DNA of 64,000 nt from Pseudomonas sp. NFIX28 (GCF_900107395.1 NZ_FNPW01000003.1:455716-519715); one strand, 5' to 3'. Counted from the first letter of the stretch, positions 23,926-35,043 are shown. Made by a program: numbers and translations. The notes: a model not told the origin generated them from the letters alone.

Positions 23926-24861
23926 TCACACAGCCTCGATACGGAACCCCAGGCGCGGGAAGTGCACATGCACCAACCCGCCACGCGGGTCTTCGCGGCG
24001 CAGGATCAACTCTTCGCGCCCGGCAAACAGCAACTCCCCCGCCACTGGATCGACGCCATAGTCGGTCGCCGCAATCTGCACCGGCTGGCCAGCCTGGAAA
24101 CCGTTTGGATCAGTGAAGGCCTCGTCCGGCAAGGCTGCGGGTGTAGCGCCACGTGCCACTTCGAGCGCCTCTTCGGAGGTCATCGCACTCGAAGCGCCAT
24201 GGCCAAAACCCAGTACCCGCGCCAGCCATGCCGACACGGCCGGATAGGCGTCCACCAGCGGCGCCGTCACCGGCGTGCCCTTGAGGAACCACAGGGGATG
24301 GGCCAGGGCGAAGTCGGCAATCGACGGATCGCCGAACAGAAAGTCGCCCTCCTCGCGCTGCAACTGCAACTCCAGGCGCGCCATGAGCGTCGGCCATTGA
24401 TGCTTGGCCAATTCCAGCGGCACACGGGTGGAGCTGCCGCCGCTGAACAGCCCGGCACGGTCGGCCATGAACGCCTTGACCGCTTCCGGCGGCAAGTGGC
24501 CGAAACGCACGGCCGCCGACTCGGGTTGAAACACCAGGCTCACCGCATGCTGGAACACCACCGAATCAGCCCAGGCCGCGAAAGTCGCGCAGATCATCTC
24601 GCGGCCTTCGGGGAACAGCGCAGGCAAAGCCTTTTCCTGCTCCAGCCGCCGCGCGATCAATGCCGTATCGCAGTAGATATCGGCACCGACCTGCAACACC
24701 GGGGTCTTGCGATAACCACCAGTGAGCGCCGTGAGATCGGGTTTGGGCATCACCGGCGAGATCTTCACCGAACGCCAGGACAAACCCTTGAAGCCGAGCA
24801 ACAACCGCGCTTTTTCCGCGAAAGGCGAGGTCGGGTAATGGTGCAGAATCAACTCTGACAT
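23926..24861 (-). CDS. Glutathione S-transferase family protein, long form
   Basis: Protein of 311 residues. Residues 1-80 form a GST thioredoxin-like domain (MSELILHHYPTSPFAEKARL; cis-Pro in YRKTPVLQVG; DTALIARRLEQ). Residues about 90-215 are a helical GST C domain. About 70-90 more residues (GFQAGQPVQIAATDYGVDPV and on) look beta-rich and exceed the usual 200-220 length. I chose ATG 24861; a longer frame upstream overlaps the GIY-YIG gene in another phase and has no support. The substrate is unknown. Confidence 0.85.
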   Translation of the reverse strand: MSELILHHYPTSPFAEKARLLLGFKGLSWRSVKISPVMPKPDLTALTGGYRKTPVLQVGADIYCDTALIARRLEQEKALPALFPEGREMICATFAAWADSVVFQHAVSLVFQPESAAVRFGHLPPEAVKAFMADRAGLFSGGSSTRVPLELAKHQWPTLMARLELQLQREEGDFLFGDPSIADFALAHPLWFLKGTPVTAPLVDAYPAVSAWLARVLGFGHGASSAMTSEEALEVARGATPAALPDEAFTDPNGFQAGQPVQIAATDYGVDPVAGELLFAGREELILRREDPRGGLVHVHFPRLGFRIEAV

Positions 24862-24944
24862 GCTGGGGTCCACCGGATAAGTAGGAAGAACCAGCTTAGC
24901 GTGCAAATTACTGGCAGCCCACCGTTCTGCCTGATGGCCACGTA

Positions 24945-25292
24945 TCAGTCGGCTTGATAAGCCACGGCCGCCGAAGCCACCAGGCACTCCTTGGCGCTTT
25001 TCTTGAGTTTCTTGATCAGCCGCTCCTGGCGCAGGGCTTCGCTTTTGTCGCGGCAGGCTTCGGTGTAGACCAGCGCGACGGCCGGGCTGGAGAGGAAGAA
25101 CCGTGCGCCCTTGCCGCTCTGGTGCTTGGCGAAGCGCTTGACCGGGTCGTCGCTGATGCCGCAATACAAGGCGCCGTTGGCGGCGCGCACCAGGTAGACA
25201 AACCAGGGTTTGCTCGCCGCGGGCAAGGGTTCGGAGTCGTTGGCGGGGGATGGGTTGGGGCGGGTCACGGTGATCGCGGCGTGTGGAAACAA
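24945..25292 (-). CDS. GIY-YIG domain protein (UPF0213/YhbQ-like)
   Basis: Protein of 115 residues. After a variable N-terminus, a compact GIY-YIG nuclease-like domain starts at about residue 30: [20 protein letters not shown] (motif VYL…YCGI), the conserved Arg in [10 protein letters not shown], and [14 protein letters not shown]. YhbQ-type proteins are small stand-alone members, possibly involved in DNA repair; no target is known. The exact start is uncertain because the first 28 residues are not conserved. Confidence 0.85.
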   Translation of the reverse strand: MFPHAAITVTRPNPSPANDSEPLPAASKPWFVYLVRAANGALYCGISDDPVKRFAKHQSGKGARFFLSSPAVALVYTEACRDKSEALRQERLIKKLKKSAKECLVASAAVAYQAD

Positions 25293-25318
25293 GCCGCGAT
25301 CTTACCAGAGGCGAGGAT

Positions 25319-25789
25319 TCAGCGGCCGGCCTGGAAGGCTTTCAGGCCTTTGCGGGCCTGGGCGCGCACGGCGTTTTTCAGCAGCGGGGTCCAGCCGAGG
25401 AGCAGGCCCTTGGTGCCCAGGGCCTGGCGGGCCCAGCGCCACATATTGAAATGATCGTGGTGTTCACAGATCTTGCCGTCGCGAAACACGAAGCGTGCCT
25501 GGATATCGTTGACCACGGTATTGCCGGTCTGGCTGAACAGATAGGTCGCCACCCAATGGGCGCCGCCGCTGCGCTCATCGGCACGCACGGTGTCGAAGGT
25601 CAGCGAGAAGTCCTTGGCCCGGGTGGTGAGCATGCGCCACATGTCACCGGCGTCGCGGCCGCGCAGCTCGCCGAACGCCGGATCACTGAACAGCACGTCC
25701 TCGGTGTAGCAGGCGGCCATGGCCTCGGCATCCAGGCGCTGGAAGGCGCTGTAGAACTCAGTGATCAAGGCGCGGTGGGCATCACTCAT
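25319..25789 (-). CDS. SnoaL-like / NTF2-fold protein
   Basis: Protein of 156 residues with an NTF2-like cone fold: LITEFYSAFQRLDAEAMAACY, then VLFSDPAFGELRG and a C-terminal sheet (FVFRDGKICEHHDHFNMWRW). Such proteins may be isomerases, hydrolases or ligand-binding proteins; the activity cannot be told from sequence. I chose ATG 25789 (MSDAHRALITEF); the frame is open for 23 more residues upstream but these look non-conserved. Confidence 0.8.
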   Translation of the reverse strand: MSDAHRALITEFYSAFQRLDAEAMAACYTEDVLFSDPAFGELRGRDAGDMWRMLTTRAKDFSLTFDTVRADERSGGAHWVATYLFSQTGNTVVNDIQARFVFRDGKICEHHDHFNMWRWARQALGTKGLLLGWTPLLKNAVRAQARKGLKAFQAGR

Positions 25790-25888
25790 GAACAGGCTCC
25801 GACTCAGCAAGAAGATGCCTGCACGATAGTCCGCAAACCCGGGAAACACTATCGGCATTCGCCGCGCAAATACCGACAGTGAGCGAGT

Positions 25889-27208
25889 TCAGATTTTTTC
25901 GCTTTCGACCTGCACATAGAGCGAACGCCCGGCGCCCAGGCCGGCGGCGATGGCTCCCAGGCCGATCACCGCGAAAATCCAGCCCAGGGCCGTCCAGCCC
26001 CCGGTCCAGTCATGCACCAGGCCGACCGCGAACGGGCCCATCGAGGCCAGGGTGTAGCCGATCCCCTGGGCCATGCTCGAGAGATTGGCCGCTACATGCG
26101 CGTCCCTCGAACGCAATACGATCAGCGTCAGCGCCAGGCTGAAGGTACCGCCCTGCCCCACGCCCAGCAGGATCGCCCAGCCCCACAGGCCGTCGACCGG
26201 CGCATACAGGCAGCCGAACAGGCCGCCCAAGGTGAGCAGCATCACCACCACGATCGCCAGGCGCTGATCCTTGCCCCGCGTCGCCAGCCAGGGCGCGGCC
26301 AGCGAACTGGCGAGCTGGACGATCACCGAACCGGACAGCACCAGCCCGGCCTGGGTCGGACTCAGGCCACGGCCGATAAGGATCGACGGCAGCCAGCCAA
26401 AGACGATGTAGGCCAGCGAGGATTGCAGGCCCATGTACAGCGTCACTTGCCAGGCGAGAGGGTCGCGCAGCAAACCGCGCACCCGGTACGCCGCCTGGTG
26501 CGCGCCCTGCCGCTTGCCGACCTGGGGCAACCAGAACAGCGCCGCCGCCAGCGCCGGCAGTGCCCAGAACCCGAGGCCCAGCGCCCAGCTGTTATCGAAG
26601 TGCTGGCTCAACGGCACGGTCGCCCCCGCCGCCATCGCCGCGCCCAGGCACAGGGCCATGGTGTAGACGCCGGTCATGGTGCCCGCATGTTTGGCGAAAT
26701 CGCGCTTGACGATGCCCGGCAGCAATACTCCGATCACGCCGATGCTGGCGCCGCCTAGGATGCTGCCGGCGAATAGGCCGACTTCCCCCAAAGAGCTGCG
26801 TAGGATGATCCCGCACGCCAGCGCCAGCAGGATGCCGAGCACCACGCGCTCGGCGCCGAAGCGCCGCGCCAGCACCGGGGCCAGAGGCGCGAACAGCCCC
26901 AGGCACAGCACCGGCAAGGTGGTCAGCAAGCCGGCCTGGGCTGCCGACAATCCGAGGCTGCGCGACACCTCGCTGAGCAGCGGCGCCATGCTCGACAAGG
27001 CCGGGCGCAGGTTCAGCGCCACCAGGATCAGCCCCAGCAGCAACAGCCATGGGCGGCGCAGCACCGGATGACTGTGCTGGACCTCGGCATCGTCGGCCTC
27101 GGCGTCGATCAGCAGTTCTTCGAGTTCGGCCTCGCGGCGGGGGGCCGCGACAGGTGGCGGGTTATTGGCCTGGTGGCTGGACATGGCGTTCTCGGTCTCA
27201 AGGTTCAT
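25889..27208 (-). CDS. MFS transporter, CynX/NimT family
   Basis: Inner-membrane transporter of 439 residues with about 12 helices. A charged, cytoplasmic N-terminal tail of about 50 residues (ELEELLIDAEADDAEV) precedes the first helix. LNLRPALSSMAPLLSEV is characteristic of the cyanate-permease-like CynX/NimT group. The substrate is unknown. ATG 27208 overlaps the regulator's stop by 11 bases; the alternative ATG 27184 (MSSHQANN) starts 13 bases after that stop and is equally possible. Co-transcription with the upstream GntR gene implies that it is the regulated target. Confidence 0.85.
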   Translation of the reverse strand: MNLETENAMSSHQANNPPPVAAPRREAELEELLIDAEADDAEVQHSHPVLRRPWLLLLGLILVALNLRPALSSMAPLLSEVSRSLGLSAAQAGLLTTLPVLCLGLFAPLAPVLARRFGAERVVLGILLALACGIILRSSLGEVGLFAGSILGGASIGVIGVLLPGIVKRDFAKHAGTMTGVYTMALCLGAAMAAGATVPLSQHFDNSWALGLGFWALPALAAALFWLPQVGKRQGAHQAAYRVRGLLRDPLAWQVTLYMGLQSSLAYIVFGWLPSILIGRGLSPTQAGLVLSGSVIVQLASSLAAPWLATRGKDQRLAIVVVMLLTLGGLFGCLYAPVDGLWGWAILLGVGQGGTFSLALTLIVLRSRDAHVAANLSSMAQGIGYTLASMGPFAVGLVHDWTGGWTALGWIFAVIGLGAIAAGLGAGRSLYVQVESEKI

Positions 27209-27857
27209 TGATCAACTGCCGCGAAAGAGCCTTGGCTCGCTCGGGGTCGCGCTGCTCGACGGCATCCAGCAAGTCGATGTGCAGATCGAACACGGCCTGG
27301 CGCCGAGGGTGGATGTTCAGGGTCTGGCGCAGTTGCGCGCCGACCACGCTGGAGAAATAGCGGTACAGCTCGCTGAGGGTGGGGTTATGCGCCGCATCCA
27401 CCAGGCGCCCGTGAAACGCCAGGTCGCAGGCGATGTAGCTTTCCAGGTCGCCGTGATAGTGATTGCCGCTGAGGGCCAGGGCCTCGCGCAGCTCCAGCAG
27501 GTCCAGCTCGGTACGGCGCAGGGCCGCCAGGCCGATGGCCTCCGTCTCGATGATCTGCCGGGTCTCGCGCGCCTGCTCCAGGGAACATTGGGACAGGGCC
27601 TTGAGGGTATCCAGCGGATCGACCACCGCACGCAGGTAGCTGCCATCGCCCTGGCGAATTTCCACCAGCCCGGAAAACGCCAGGACCCGCATGGCTTCGC
27701 GCACGGTATTGCGGCTGATGCCCAGTTCCGCCGCCAGTTCCGGCTCGGTCGGCAGGCGCTGGCCAATGCTCCAGGCACCGTCGTTGATGCGCTGGCGCAA
27801 TTGCTCCAGGGCCTGATCGACCAGGGAACGCTTAATCAAAGGAGAGATTTCTGTCAT
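27198..27857 (-). CDS. FadR-family (GntR) transcriptional regulator
   Basis: Regulator of 219 residues. The N-terminal winged helix-turn-helix (about residues 15-75) contains LPTEPELAAELGISRNTVREAMRVLAFSGLVEIRQGDGSYL, the GntR signature, in two adjoining blocks. The C-terminal FCD effector domain shows the acidic/His metal-ligand pattern (ACDLAFHGRLVDAAHNP). I chose ATG 27857 (MTEISPLIKRSL). It is transcribed ahead of the CynX-type exporter. A perfect 7-base inverted repeat 13 bases upstream of the start is a likely autoregulatory operator. The ligand is unknown. Confidence 0.88.
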   Translation of the reverse strand: MTEISPLIKRSLVDQALEQLRQRINDGAWSIGQRLPTEPELAAELGISRNTVREAMRVLAFSGLVEIRQGDGSYLRAVVDPLDTLKALSQCSLEQARETRQIIETEAIGLAALRRTELDLLELREALALSGNHYHGDLESYIACDLAFHGRLVDAAHNPTLSELYRYFSSVVGAQLRQTLNIHPRRQAVFDLHIDLLDAVEQRDPERAKALSRQLINEP

Positions 27858-27870
27858 ATGCCGTCGCCTT

Positions 27871-27891
27871 TTCATCCAATCATCGGATGAA
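27871..27891 (-). promoter_or_regulatory. Probable operator of the FadR-family regulator
   Basis: TTCATCC and GGATGAA form a perfect inverted repeat with a 7-base spacer, just upstream of the regulator gene. The size and position fit a GntR-type dimer site that overlaps the start of transcription. Confidence 0.55.
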
Positions 27892-28000
27892 TTTTCCTGG
27901 CATGGTAGTCAGCTTTTTACGCGGGAACAACCAGGCCTGACGTGGAAAGATCGCAATCGCAAAGGCAAACCCGGCAGCGGGCGCGTGAAAACCCAGGCAA

Positions 28001-28032
28001 AAATAAACCCGGCGCCAGGCCGGGTTTATTTT
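28001..28032 (-). terminator. aapJQMP operon terminator
   Basis: AAATAAACCCGGC and GCCGGGTTTATTT are perfect arms around a short loop, located after the aapP stop. The A/T flanks make it usable in either direction. Confidence 0.85.
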
Positions 28033-28048
28033 CAGGCCAATGCCTGGA

Positions 28049-28813
28049 TCAGTGCAGGATCTGGCTCAGGAACAACTTGGTCCGCTCGTTCTGCGGGTTA
28101 TCGAAGAAGTCGTTCGGCGCCGCCTGTTCGACGATTTCACCCTTGTCCATGAAGATCACCCGGTTGGCCACGGTGCGGGCGAAGCCCATCTCATGGGTCA
28201 CGCAGAGCATGGTCATGCCGTCTTCGGCCAGGCCGATCATGGTGTCCAGAACCTCTTTCACCATTTCCGGGTCGAGGGCCGACGTCGGCTCGTCGAACAG
28301 CATGATCTTGGGCTTCATGCACAGCGCCCGGGCAATCGCCACGCGCTGCTGCTGGCCGCCGGAGAGCTGGCCGGGGTATTTGTTCGCCTGCTCCGGAATG
28401 CGCACGCGTTCCAGGTAATGCATGGCGATTTCCTCGGCCTTGCGCTTGGGCATCTTGCGGACCCACATCGGCGCCAGGGTGCAGTTCTGCAGGATGGTCA
28501 GGTGCGGGAACAGGTTGAAGTGCTGGAACACCATGCCGACTTCACGGCGGATCGCCTCGATCTGCTTGAGGTCGTTGGTCAGTTCCACGCCATCGACCAC
28601 GATGCGGCCCTGCTGGTGTTCTTCCAGGCGGTTCAGGCAGCGGATGGTGGTCGACTTGCCCGAGCCCGAAGGCCCGCACAGCACGATCCGCTCGCCCTGC
28701 TTGACGTTGAGGTTGATGTCCTTGAGCACGTGGAACTGGCCGTACCACTTGTTCACGCCCTGCATCTGAATAATGCCTTCAGGGCCCACAGGCTTTTTGA
28801 TCGCTTCACTCAT
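28049..28813 (-). CDS. aapP: General L-amino-acid ABC transporter ATP-binding protein
   Basis: ATPase of 254 residues that powers the AapJQMP importer. Walker A is GPSGSGKST, the Q-loop is in [10 protein letters not shown], the ABC signature is [15 protein letters not shown], Walker B is [13 protein letters not shown] and the H-loop is in CVTHEMGFA. It belongs to the polar amino-acid (HisP/GlnQ) subgroup. I chose ATG 28813 ([13 protein letters not shown]), 10 bases after the aapM stop. It is last in the operon and is followed by a strong terminator. Confidence 0.94.
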   Translation of the reverse strand: MSEAIKKPVGPEGIIQMQGVNKWYGQFHVLKDINLNVKQGERIVLCGPSGSGKSTTIRCLNRLEEHQQGRIVVDGVELTNDLKQIEAIRREVGMVFQHFNLFPHLTILQNCTLAPMWVRKMPKRKAEEIAMHYLERVRIPEQANKYPGQLSGGQQQRVAIARALCMKPKIMLFDEPTSALDPEMVKEVLDTMIGLAEDGMTMLCVTHEMGFARTVANRVIFMDKGEIVEQAAPNDFFDNPQNERTKLFLSQILH

Positions 28814-28823
28814 GGAGATACTC

Positions 28824-29921
28824 CTAACGCTTGTGGCCTGTGTCCAACTTACGCTCCAGATGCATGGAGTAGCGGGACATACCAAAACAGAAAATCCAGA
28901 ACACCAGGGCCGCGAAGACATAGCCTTCGGTGGCCATACCCAGCCATTTCGGGTCGGCGGCGGCTTGTTTCACGCTGTTGAGCAGGTCGAACAGGCCGAT
29001 GATGATCACCAGGCTAGTGTCCTTGAACAGGGCGATGAAGGTGTTGACGATGCCGGGAATCACCAGCTTCAGGGCTTGCGGCAGGATCACCAGGCCCATG
29101 CTGCGCCAGTAACCGAGGCCCATCGCGGCTGCGGCTTCGTACTGCCCCTTGGGAATCGCCTGCAGGCCGCCGCGCACCACTTCGGCGATATACGCCGACT
29201 GGAACAGGATCACCCCGATCAGCGCCCGCAGCAGCTTGTCGAAGTTCATGCCTTCGGGCAGGAACAGCGGCAGCATCACCGACGACATGAACAGCACGGT
29301 AATCAGCGGCACGCCACGCCAGAACTCGATGAAGGTCACGCAGACCACACGAATCGCCGGCATGTTCGAACGCCGTCCCAATGCCAGCACGATGCCCAGC
29401 GGCAAGGCGCCGGCGATGCCGACGGTGGCGATCACCAGGGTCAGCATCAGGCCGCCCCACTGGCTGGTGGCGACGTTGGCCATGCCGAACAGGCCGCCAT
29501 GCAGCAGGAAGTAGGCAATGATCGGGTACAACACCAGGAAGCCCAGGCCGTAGATCGCCTTGCGCGGCACGCGCGGGATGAACAGTGGCGCCACGCCGAT
29601 CACCGCCAGCCACACGGTCAGGTCCACGCGCCAGCGCAGGTCCGCCGGGTAGTAGCCGTACATGAACTGGCCGAAGCGCTGCTGGATGAACACCCAGCAG
29701 GCGCCTTCCTTGGTGCAGTCGGCGCGGGTGGTGCCGACCCAGTTGGCGTCGAAGATCGCCCAGCTGAGGATCGGCGGTACCACCAGGTAGATCAGGTAGA
29801 AGGCAAACAGGGTCAGCAGGGTGTTGATCCAGCTGGAGAACATGTGTTCCCGCATCCACGCCACGACCCCGATGCTGCTGGAAGGAGGTGGCATGTCGGG
29901 TTTGAAAGTATGAGTGCTCAT
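28824..29921 (-). CDS. aapM: General L-amino-acid ABC transporter permease
   Basis: Inner-membrane permease of 365 residues. It is longer than HisM-type permeases because of an N-terminal extension with extra helices and a periplasmic loop (about residues 45-115). The BPD transport core holds the EAA motif region ([27 protein letters not shown]). It pairs with AapQ as a heterodimer. The operon order J-Q-M-P is that of the Rhizobium and Pseudomonas general amino-acid permease. Confidence 0.93.
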   Translation of the reverse strand: MSTHTFKPDMPPPSSSIGVVAWMREHMFSSWINTLLTLFAFYLIYLVVPPILSWAIFDANWVGTTRADCTKEGACWVFIQQRFGQFMYGYYPADLRWRVDLTVWLAVIGVAPLFIPRVPRKAIYGLGFLVLYPIIAYFLLHGGLFGMANVATSQWGGLMLTLVIATVGIAGALPLGIVLALGRRSNMPAIRVVCVTFIEFWRGVPLITVLFMSSVMLPLFLPEGMNFDKLLRALIGVILFQSAYIAEVVRGGLQAIPKGQYEAAAAMGLGYWRSMGLVILPQALKLVIPGIVNTFIALFKDTSLVIIIGLFDLLNSVKQAAADPKWLGMATEGYVFAALVFWIFCFGMSRYSMHLERKLDTGHKR

Positions 29922-29931
29922 GCGCGTTTCC

Positions 29932-31113
29932 TCACCGCTCGATCAGCGCAATGCGCTTGTTGTACCAGTTCATCAGCAGGGAAATGCTGATGCTGATCGC
30001 CAGGTACACGCTCATGGTGATGGCAATGACTTCGATGGCCTGGCCGGTCTGGTTCAGCACCGTGCCGGCAAACAGCGAAACCATTTCCGGGTAGCCGATA
30101 CCGGCCGCCAGGGACGAGTTCTTCGCCAGGTTCAGGTATTGGCTGGTCAGCGGCGGAATGATCACTCGCAAGGCCTGCGGGATGATGACCTTGCGCAGCG
30201 TCGGGCCATTGCGCAGGCCGAGGGAACGAGCCGCTTCGGTCTGGCCGTGGCTGACCGACTTGATCCCCGAACGCACGATCTCGGCGATGAACGCCGCGGT
30301 GTAGACGGTCAGGGCCAGGGTCAAAGCCAGCAGTTCCGGGATCAGCACCCAGCCACCGACAAAGTTGAAGCCCTTGAGCTCCGGCATTTGCCAATGCACC
30401 GGGGCGCCGAAAACCAGCGTGCACAACGCCGGAATCGCCAGGAACAGCGCCAGGCCGGTCCAGAACTTGTGGAACGGCACGCCGGTTTCTTCGAAACGCT
30501 TGTTGGCCCAGCGGCACATCAGCACGATCGCCACGATGGCGACCACAACGCTCGTCACAAAGGGCCAGAAGCCGTCGGCCATCAGGGCCGCGGGCATGTT
30601 CAGGCCACGGCTGCTGACAAAGAAGGTGTCACCGAAGTTGTGGCTGTTGCGCGGCCCCGGCATGGTCAGGAATACCGCGAAATACCAGAACAGGATTTGC
30701 AGCAGCGGCGGGATGTTGCGGAACACTTCCACATACACGGTCGCCAGTTTGCTGATGATCCAGTTCTGCGACAGGCGCGCCACACCGACGATGAAACCGA
30801 GGATGGTCGCCAGGATCACGCCGATGAACGTCACCAGCAGGGTGTTGAGCAGGCCGATCACGAACACCCGGGCGTAGCTGTCCGCCTCGGTGTAGGAGAT
30901 CAGGTGCTGAGCGATGCCGAAGCCGGCGCTGCGCTCGAGAAAGTCGAAGCCGGAAGTAATCCCCCGGTGCTGAAGGTTGGTTTGAGTGTTATCGAACAGG
31001 TACCAGCCAAGCGAGATCACGGCCACGACGGTAATGATCTGGAATAGCCACGCACGCACTCGTGGATCGCTGAGGCTGAGCCTCTGCTTTGGTGCGCCGA
31101 TTGAATTTTGCAT
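29932..31113 (-). CDS. aapQ: General L-amino-acid ABC transporter permease
   Basis: Partner permease of 393 residues. Beginning MQNSIGAPKQRLSLSD, it has a first helix at about 25-45, an extended periplasmic region, then the BPD domain with GQTEAARSLGLRNGPTLRKVIIPQALRVIIPPL as the EAA loop in two adjoining blocks. It ends 10 bases before aapM. A stable hairpin in the aapJ–aapQ gap probably sets the binding protein apart from the membrane components in expression level. Confidence 0.93.
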   Translation of the reverse strand: MQNSIGAPKQRLSLSDPRVRAWLFQIITVVAVISLGWYLFDNTQTNLQHRGITSGFDFLERSAGFGIAQHLISYTEADSYARVFVIGLLNTLLVTFIGVILATILGFIVGVARLSQNWIISKLATVYVEVFRNIPPLLQILFWYFAVFLTMPGPRNSHNFGDTFFVSSRGLNMPAALMADGFWPFVTSVVVAIVAIVLMCRWANKRFEETGVPFHKFWTGLALFLAIPALCTLVFGAPVHWQMPELKGFNFVGGWVLIPELLALTLALTVYTAAFIAEIVRSGIKSVSHGQTEAARSLGLRNGPTLRKVIIPQALRVIIPPLTSQYLNLAKNSSLAAGIGYPEMVSLFAGTVLNQTGQAIEVIAITMSVYLAISISISLLMNWYNKRIALIER

Positions 31114-31143
31114 GAAGTGCCCCGGAAGAAATGGAACAAGAAC

Positions 31144-31172
31144 ATCACCCGGCGGTTGGCCCGCCGGGTGAT
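31144..31172 (-). other. Intercistronic hairpin aapJ–aapQ
   Basis: ATCACCCGGCGG and CCGCCGGGTGAT are perfect 12-base arms around a 5-base loop. No long T run follows. Hairpins at this place in ABC import operons usually protect the binding-protein mRNA and reduce read-through to the permease genes. Confidence 0.7.
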
Positions 31173-31179
31173 AGAACCA

Positions 31180-32211
31180 TTAGCGCACTGGTGGTGCGTA
31201 CTGAATGCCGCCGTTGTTCCACAGGGCGTTCAAACCGCGGTCGATTTCCAGAGGAGTGCTCTTGCCGAGGTTTTTCTCGAAGATTTCGCCGTAGTTGCCG
31301 ACTTGCTTGACGATCTGCACGACCCAGTCCTTCGGCAGTTTCAGGTCTTTGCCGTACTCGCCGTCGGCGCCGAGCATACGGGCAACATCAGGGTTCTTGG
31401 TCGACTTGGCTTCGGCTTCGACGTTCTTCGAAGTGATGCCCGCTTCTTCGGCATTGAGCAGCGCGTAGCCGGTCCAGCGGACGATGGCCAGCCACTCGTC
31501 GTCGCCGTTACGCACCACCGGGCCCAGCGGCTCCTTGGAAATGGTTTCCGGCAGAACCACGTAGTCCTTCGGCGAGGCCAGCTTGCTGCGCTGGGCGAAC
31601 AGCTGGGACTTGTCGGAGGTCAGCACGTCGCAACGACCGGACTCCAGCGACTTGGCGCTTTCGTCGGAGGTGTCGAAGGTGATCGGGGTGTATTTCAGGC
31701 CGTTGCCGCGGAAGTAGTCGGAAACGTTCAGCTCGGTGGTGGTGCCGGCCTGGATGCAGATGGTCGCGCCGTCCAGCTCCTTGGCGCTCTTGACGCCCAG
31801 CTTGTTATTCACCAGGAAACCGATGCCGTCGTAATAAGTGATGAAGCCCGGGAATTTCAGGCCCATGCCCGCATCGCGGGAGCTGGTCATGGTGGTGTTG
31901 CGCGACAGGATGTCGATTTCGCCCGATTGCAGCGCGGTGAAACGCTCCTTGGCGTTCAACTGGCTGAATTTCACCTTGGTCGCATCGCCGAATACCGCGG
32001 CGGCCACGGCGCGGCAGAAGTCGGCGTCGATGCCGAGGATCTTGCCGGTGGCGTCCGGTACCGAGAAGCCCGGCAGACCGTCGCTCACACCGCACTGCAC
32101 GAAGCCTTTCTTCTGCACCGCATCCAGGGTCGCACCGGCCTGCGCGAAGCCGCTCATGCCCAGTACCGCGGCGGTCGTGACGACAGCCAGGGTGGATTTC
32201 AACATCTTCAT
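31180..32211 (-). CDS. aapJ: General L-amino-acid ABC transporter binding protein
   Basis: Periplasmic binding protein of 343 residues that captures a broad range of L-amino acids for AapQMP. The signal peptide is MKMLKSTLAVVTTAAVLGMS followed by an AQA cleavage site. The mature SBP_bac_3 domain shows VQCGVSDGLPGFSVPDATGK and GIDADFCRAVAAAVFG. The start is supported by GGAGGT ten bases upstream. It is first in the operon. Confidence 0.95.
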   Translation of the reverse strand: MKMLKSTLAVVTTAAVLGMSGFAQAGATLDAVQKKGFVQCGVSDGLPGFSVPDATGKILGIDADFCRAVAAAVFGDATKVKFSQLNAKERFTALQSGEIDILSRNTTMTSSRDAGMGLKFPGFITYYDGIGFLVNNKLGVKSAKELDGATICIQAGTTTELNVSDYFRGNGLKYTPITFDTSDESAKSLESGRCDVLTSDKSQLFAQRSKLASPKDYVVLPETISKEPLGPVVRNGDDEWLAIVRWTGYALLNAEEAGITSKNVEAEAKSTKNPDVARMLGADGEYGKDLKLPKDWVVQIVKQVGNYGEIFEKNLGKSTPLEIDRGLNALWNNGGIQYAPPVR

Positions 32212-33337
<1,126 letters not shown>

Positions 33338-33432
33338 ATCGATAAGTTTGGTAGCCCGTTGAGCAATCCACTACGCCGCGCCCGATTCTTGCATTACACT
33401 GCCCGGCGTACATTCCTTAACCAATTGATGAG

Positions 33433-34911
33433 ATGACCGTGCTCAAAGCACTCAAGAAAATCTTCGGTAAAAGCGAGGCTGAGCAGCTCGCGCCAGGCTC
33501 CAGCCCATCTTCCTCCAGCCCCAGCAGCCGTACCGACGGCCATCAGCCGGAACGGACCGCGCCTGCCGCCATAGTCAAGCAAGAGCCGGTGGCCCCAGCC
33601 GCTCCGACGGCCCAGCCGGCGCCGTACAGCGACAAGCCCAAGGCCGAACAGCCGCGCCGCCCGCGCGCACCAAAACCACCGGTGAGCACCTGGAAACTGG
33701 AAGACTTCGTCGTCGAACCGCAGGAAGGCAAGACCCGCTTCCATGACTTCAAGCTCGCGCCGGAACTGATGCACGCCATCCACGACCTGGGCTTCCCTTA
33801 CTGCACGCCGATCCAGGCCCAGGTACTGGGTTTCACCCTGGCCGGCAAAGACGCCATCGGCCGCGCCCAGACCGGTACCGGCAAGACCGCCGCGTTCCTG
33901 ATCTCGATCATCACCCAGCTGTTGCAGACCCCACCGCCCAAAGAGCGCTACATGGGCGAGCCACGGGCGCTGATCATCGCGCCGACCCGCGAACTGGTGG
34001 TACAGATCGCCAAGGATGCGGCCAGCCTGACCAAATACACCGGCCTCAACGTGATGACCTTCGTCGGCGGCATGGACTTCGACAAACAGCTCAAGCACCT
34101 CGAAGCCCGCCATTGCGACATCCTGGTAGCCACCCCGGGCCGCCTGCTGGACTTCAACCAGCGCGGCGACGTGCACCTGGACATGGTCGAAGTGATGGTG
34201 CTGGACGAAGCCGACCGCATGCTCGACATGGGCTTCATCCCCCAGGTGCGCCAGATCATTCGCCAGACCCCGCCGAAAAGCGAACGCCAGACCCTGCTGT
34301 TCTCCGCCACCTTCACCGACGACGTGATGAACCTGGCCAAGCAGTGGACCACCGACCCGGCGATCGTCGAGATCGAAGCCGAGAACGTGGCCAGCGCCAA
34401 CGTCGAACAGCACATCTATGCGGTGGCCGGCGCCGACAAGTACAAGCTGCTGTACAACCTGGTCAACGACAACGGCTGGGAACGGGTCATGGTCTTCGCC
34501 AATCGCAAGGATGAAGTGCGGCGCATCGAGGAACGCCTGGTACGCGATGGCGTGAACGCCGCCCAGCTGTCCGGCGACGTGCCGCAGCACAAGCGCATCA
34601 AGACCCTGGAAGGTTTCCGCGAAGGCAAGATCCGCGTGCTGGTAGCCACCGACGTTGCCGGTCGCGGCATCCACATCGACGGCATCAGCCACGTGATCAA
34701 CTTCACCCTGCCGGAAGTGCCGGACGACTACGTGCACCGCATCGGCCGTACCGGCCGGGCTGGCGCCGACGGCGTATCCATCAGCTTCGCCGGCGAGGAC
34801 GACTCCTATCAGCTGCCGTCGATCGAGGCGCTGCTGGGTCGCAAGATCAGCTGTGAAATGCCGCCAACCGAGCTGTTGCGCCCGGTGGAGCGCAAACGCC
34901 CGAAAGCCTGA
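33433..34911 (+). CDS. rhlB: DEAD-box ATP-dependent RNA helicase RhlB
   Basis: RNA helicase of 492 residues with a low-complexity Ser/Pro/Ala and basic N-terminal tail (about 1-95), longer than in E. coli RhlB. The core shows Walker A AQTGTGKT (about 145), PTREL, TPGR, LDEAD (257-261), SAT, and the C-terminal [10 protein letters not shown]. It unwinds RNA and in many bacteria assists the RNA degradosome. It precedes dauB as in P. aeruginosa (PA3861-PA3862). A terminator follows. Confidence 0.93.
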   Translation: MTVLKALKKIFGKSEAEQLAPGSSPSSSSPSSRTDGHQPERTAPAAIVKQEPVAPAAPTAQPAPYSDKPKAEQPRRPRAPKPPVSTWKLEDFVVEPQEGKTRFHDFKLAPELMHAIHDLGFPYCTPIQAQVLGFTLAGKDAIGRAQTGTGKTAAFLISIITQLLQTPPPKERYMGEPRALIIAPTRELVVQIAKDAASLTKYTGLNVMTFVGGMDFDKQLKHLEARHCDILVATPGRLLDFNQRGDVHLDMVEVMVLDEADRMLDMGFIPQVRQIIRQTPPKSERQTLLFSATFTDDVMNLAKQWTTDPAIVEIEAENVASANVEQHIYAVAGADKYKLLYNLVNDNGWERVMVFANRKDEVRRIEERLVRDGVNAAQLSGDVPQHKRIKTLEGFREGKIRVLVATDVAGRGIHIDGISHVINFTLPEVPDDYVHRIGRTGRAGADGVSISFAGEDDSYQLPSIEALLGRKISCEMPPTELLRPVERKRPKA

Positions 34912-34922
34912 GCAACATCGTT

Positions 34923-34987
34923 GTAGGAGCGAAGCTTGCTCGCGATGAACGATAACGCGCAGTGTCAGAAATGACGCCTCGCTTCTA
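34923..34987. repeat. REP pair, family B, decayed (rhlB–dauB)
   Basis: The left arm GTAGGAGCGAAGCTTGCTCG is good. The right arm is reduced to CGCCTCGCTTCTAC. It lies after rhlB and before its terminator. Confidence 0.6.
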
Positions 34988-35006
34988 CAGATACAAGCCT
35001 GACCGC

Positions 35007-35043
35007 AAAAAAACGCAGCCCGACCACAGGCTGCGTTTTTTTT
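35007..35043 (+). terminator. rhlB terminator
   Basis: AACGCAGCC and GGCTGCGTT form a stem flanked by a run of A upstream and eight or more T downstream. It separates rhlB from the dau operon. Confidence 0.92.

Noticed and set aside
27841..27857. MKRRRH start of the GntR regulator six residues upstream (27875)
   Set aside because: It would put the start codon inside the palindromic operator and has no better Shine-Dalgarno; MTEISPL at 27857 fits family N-termini.
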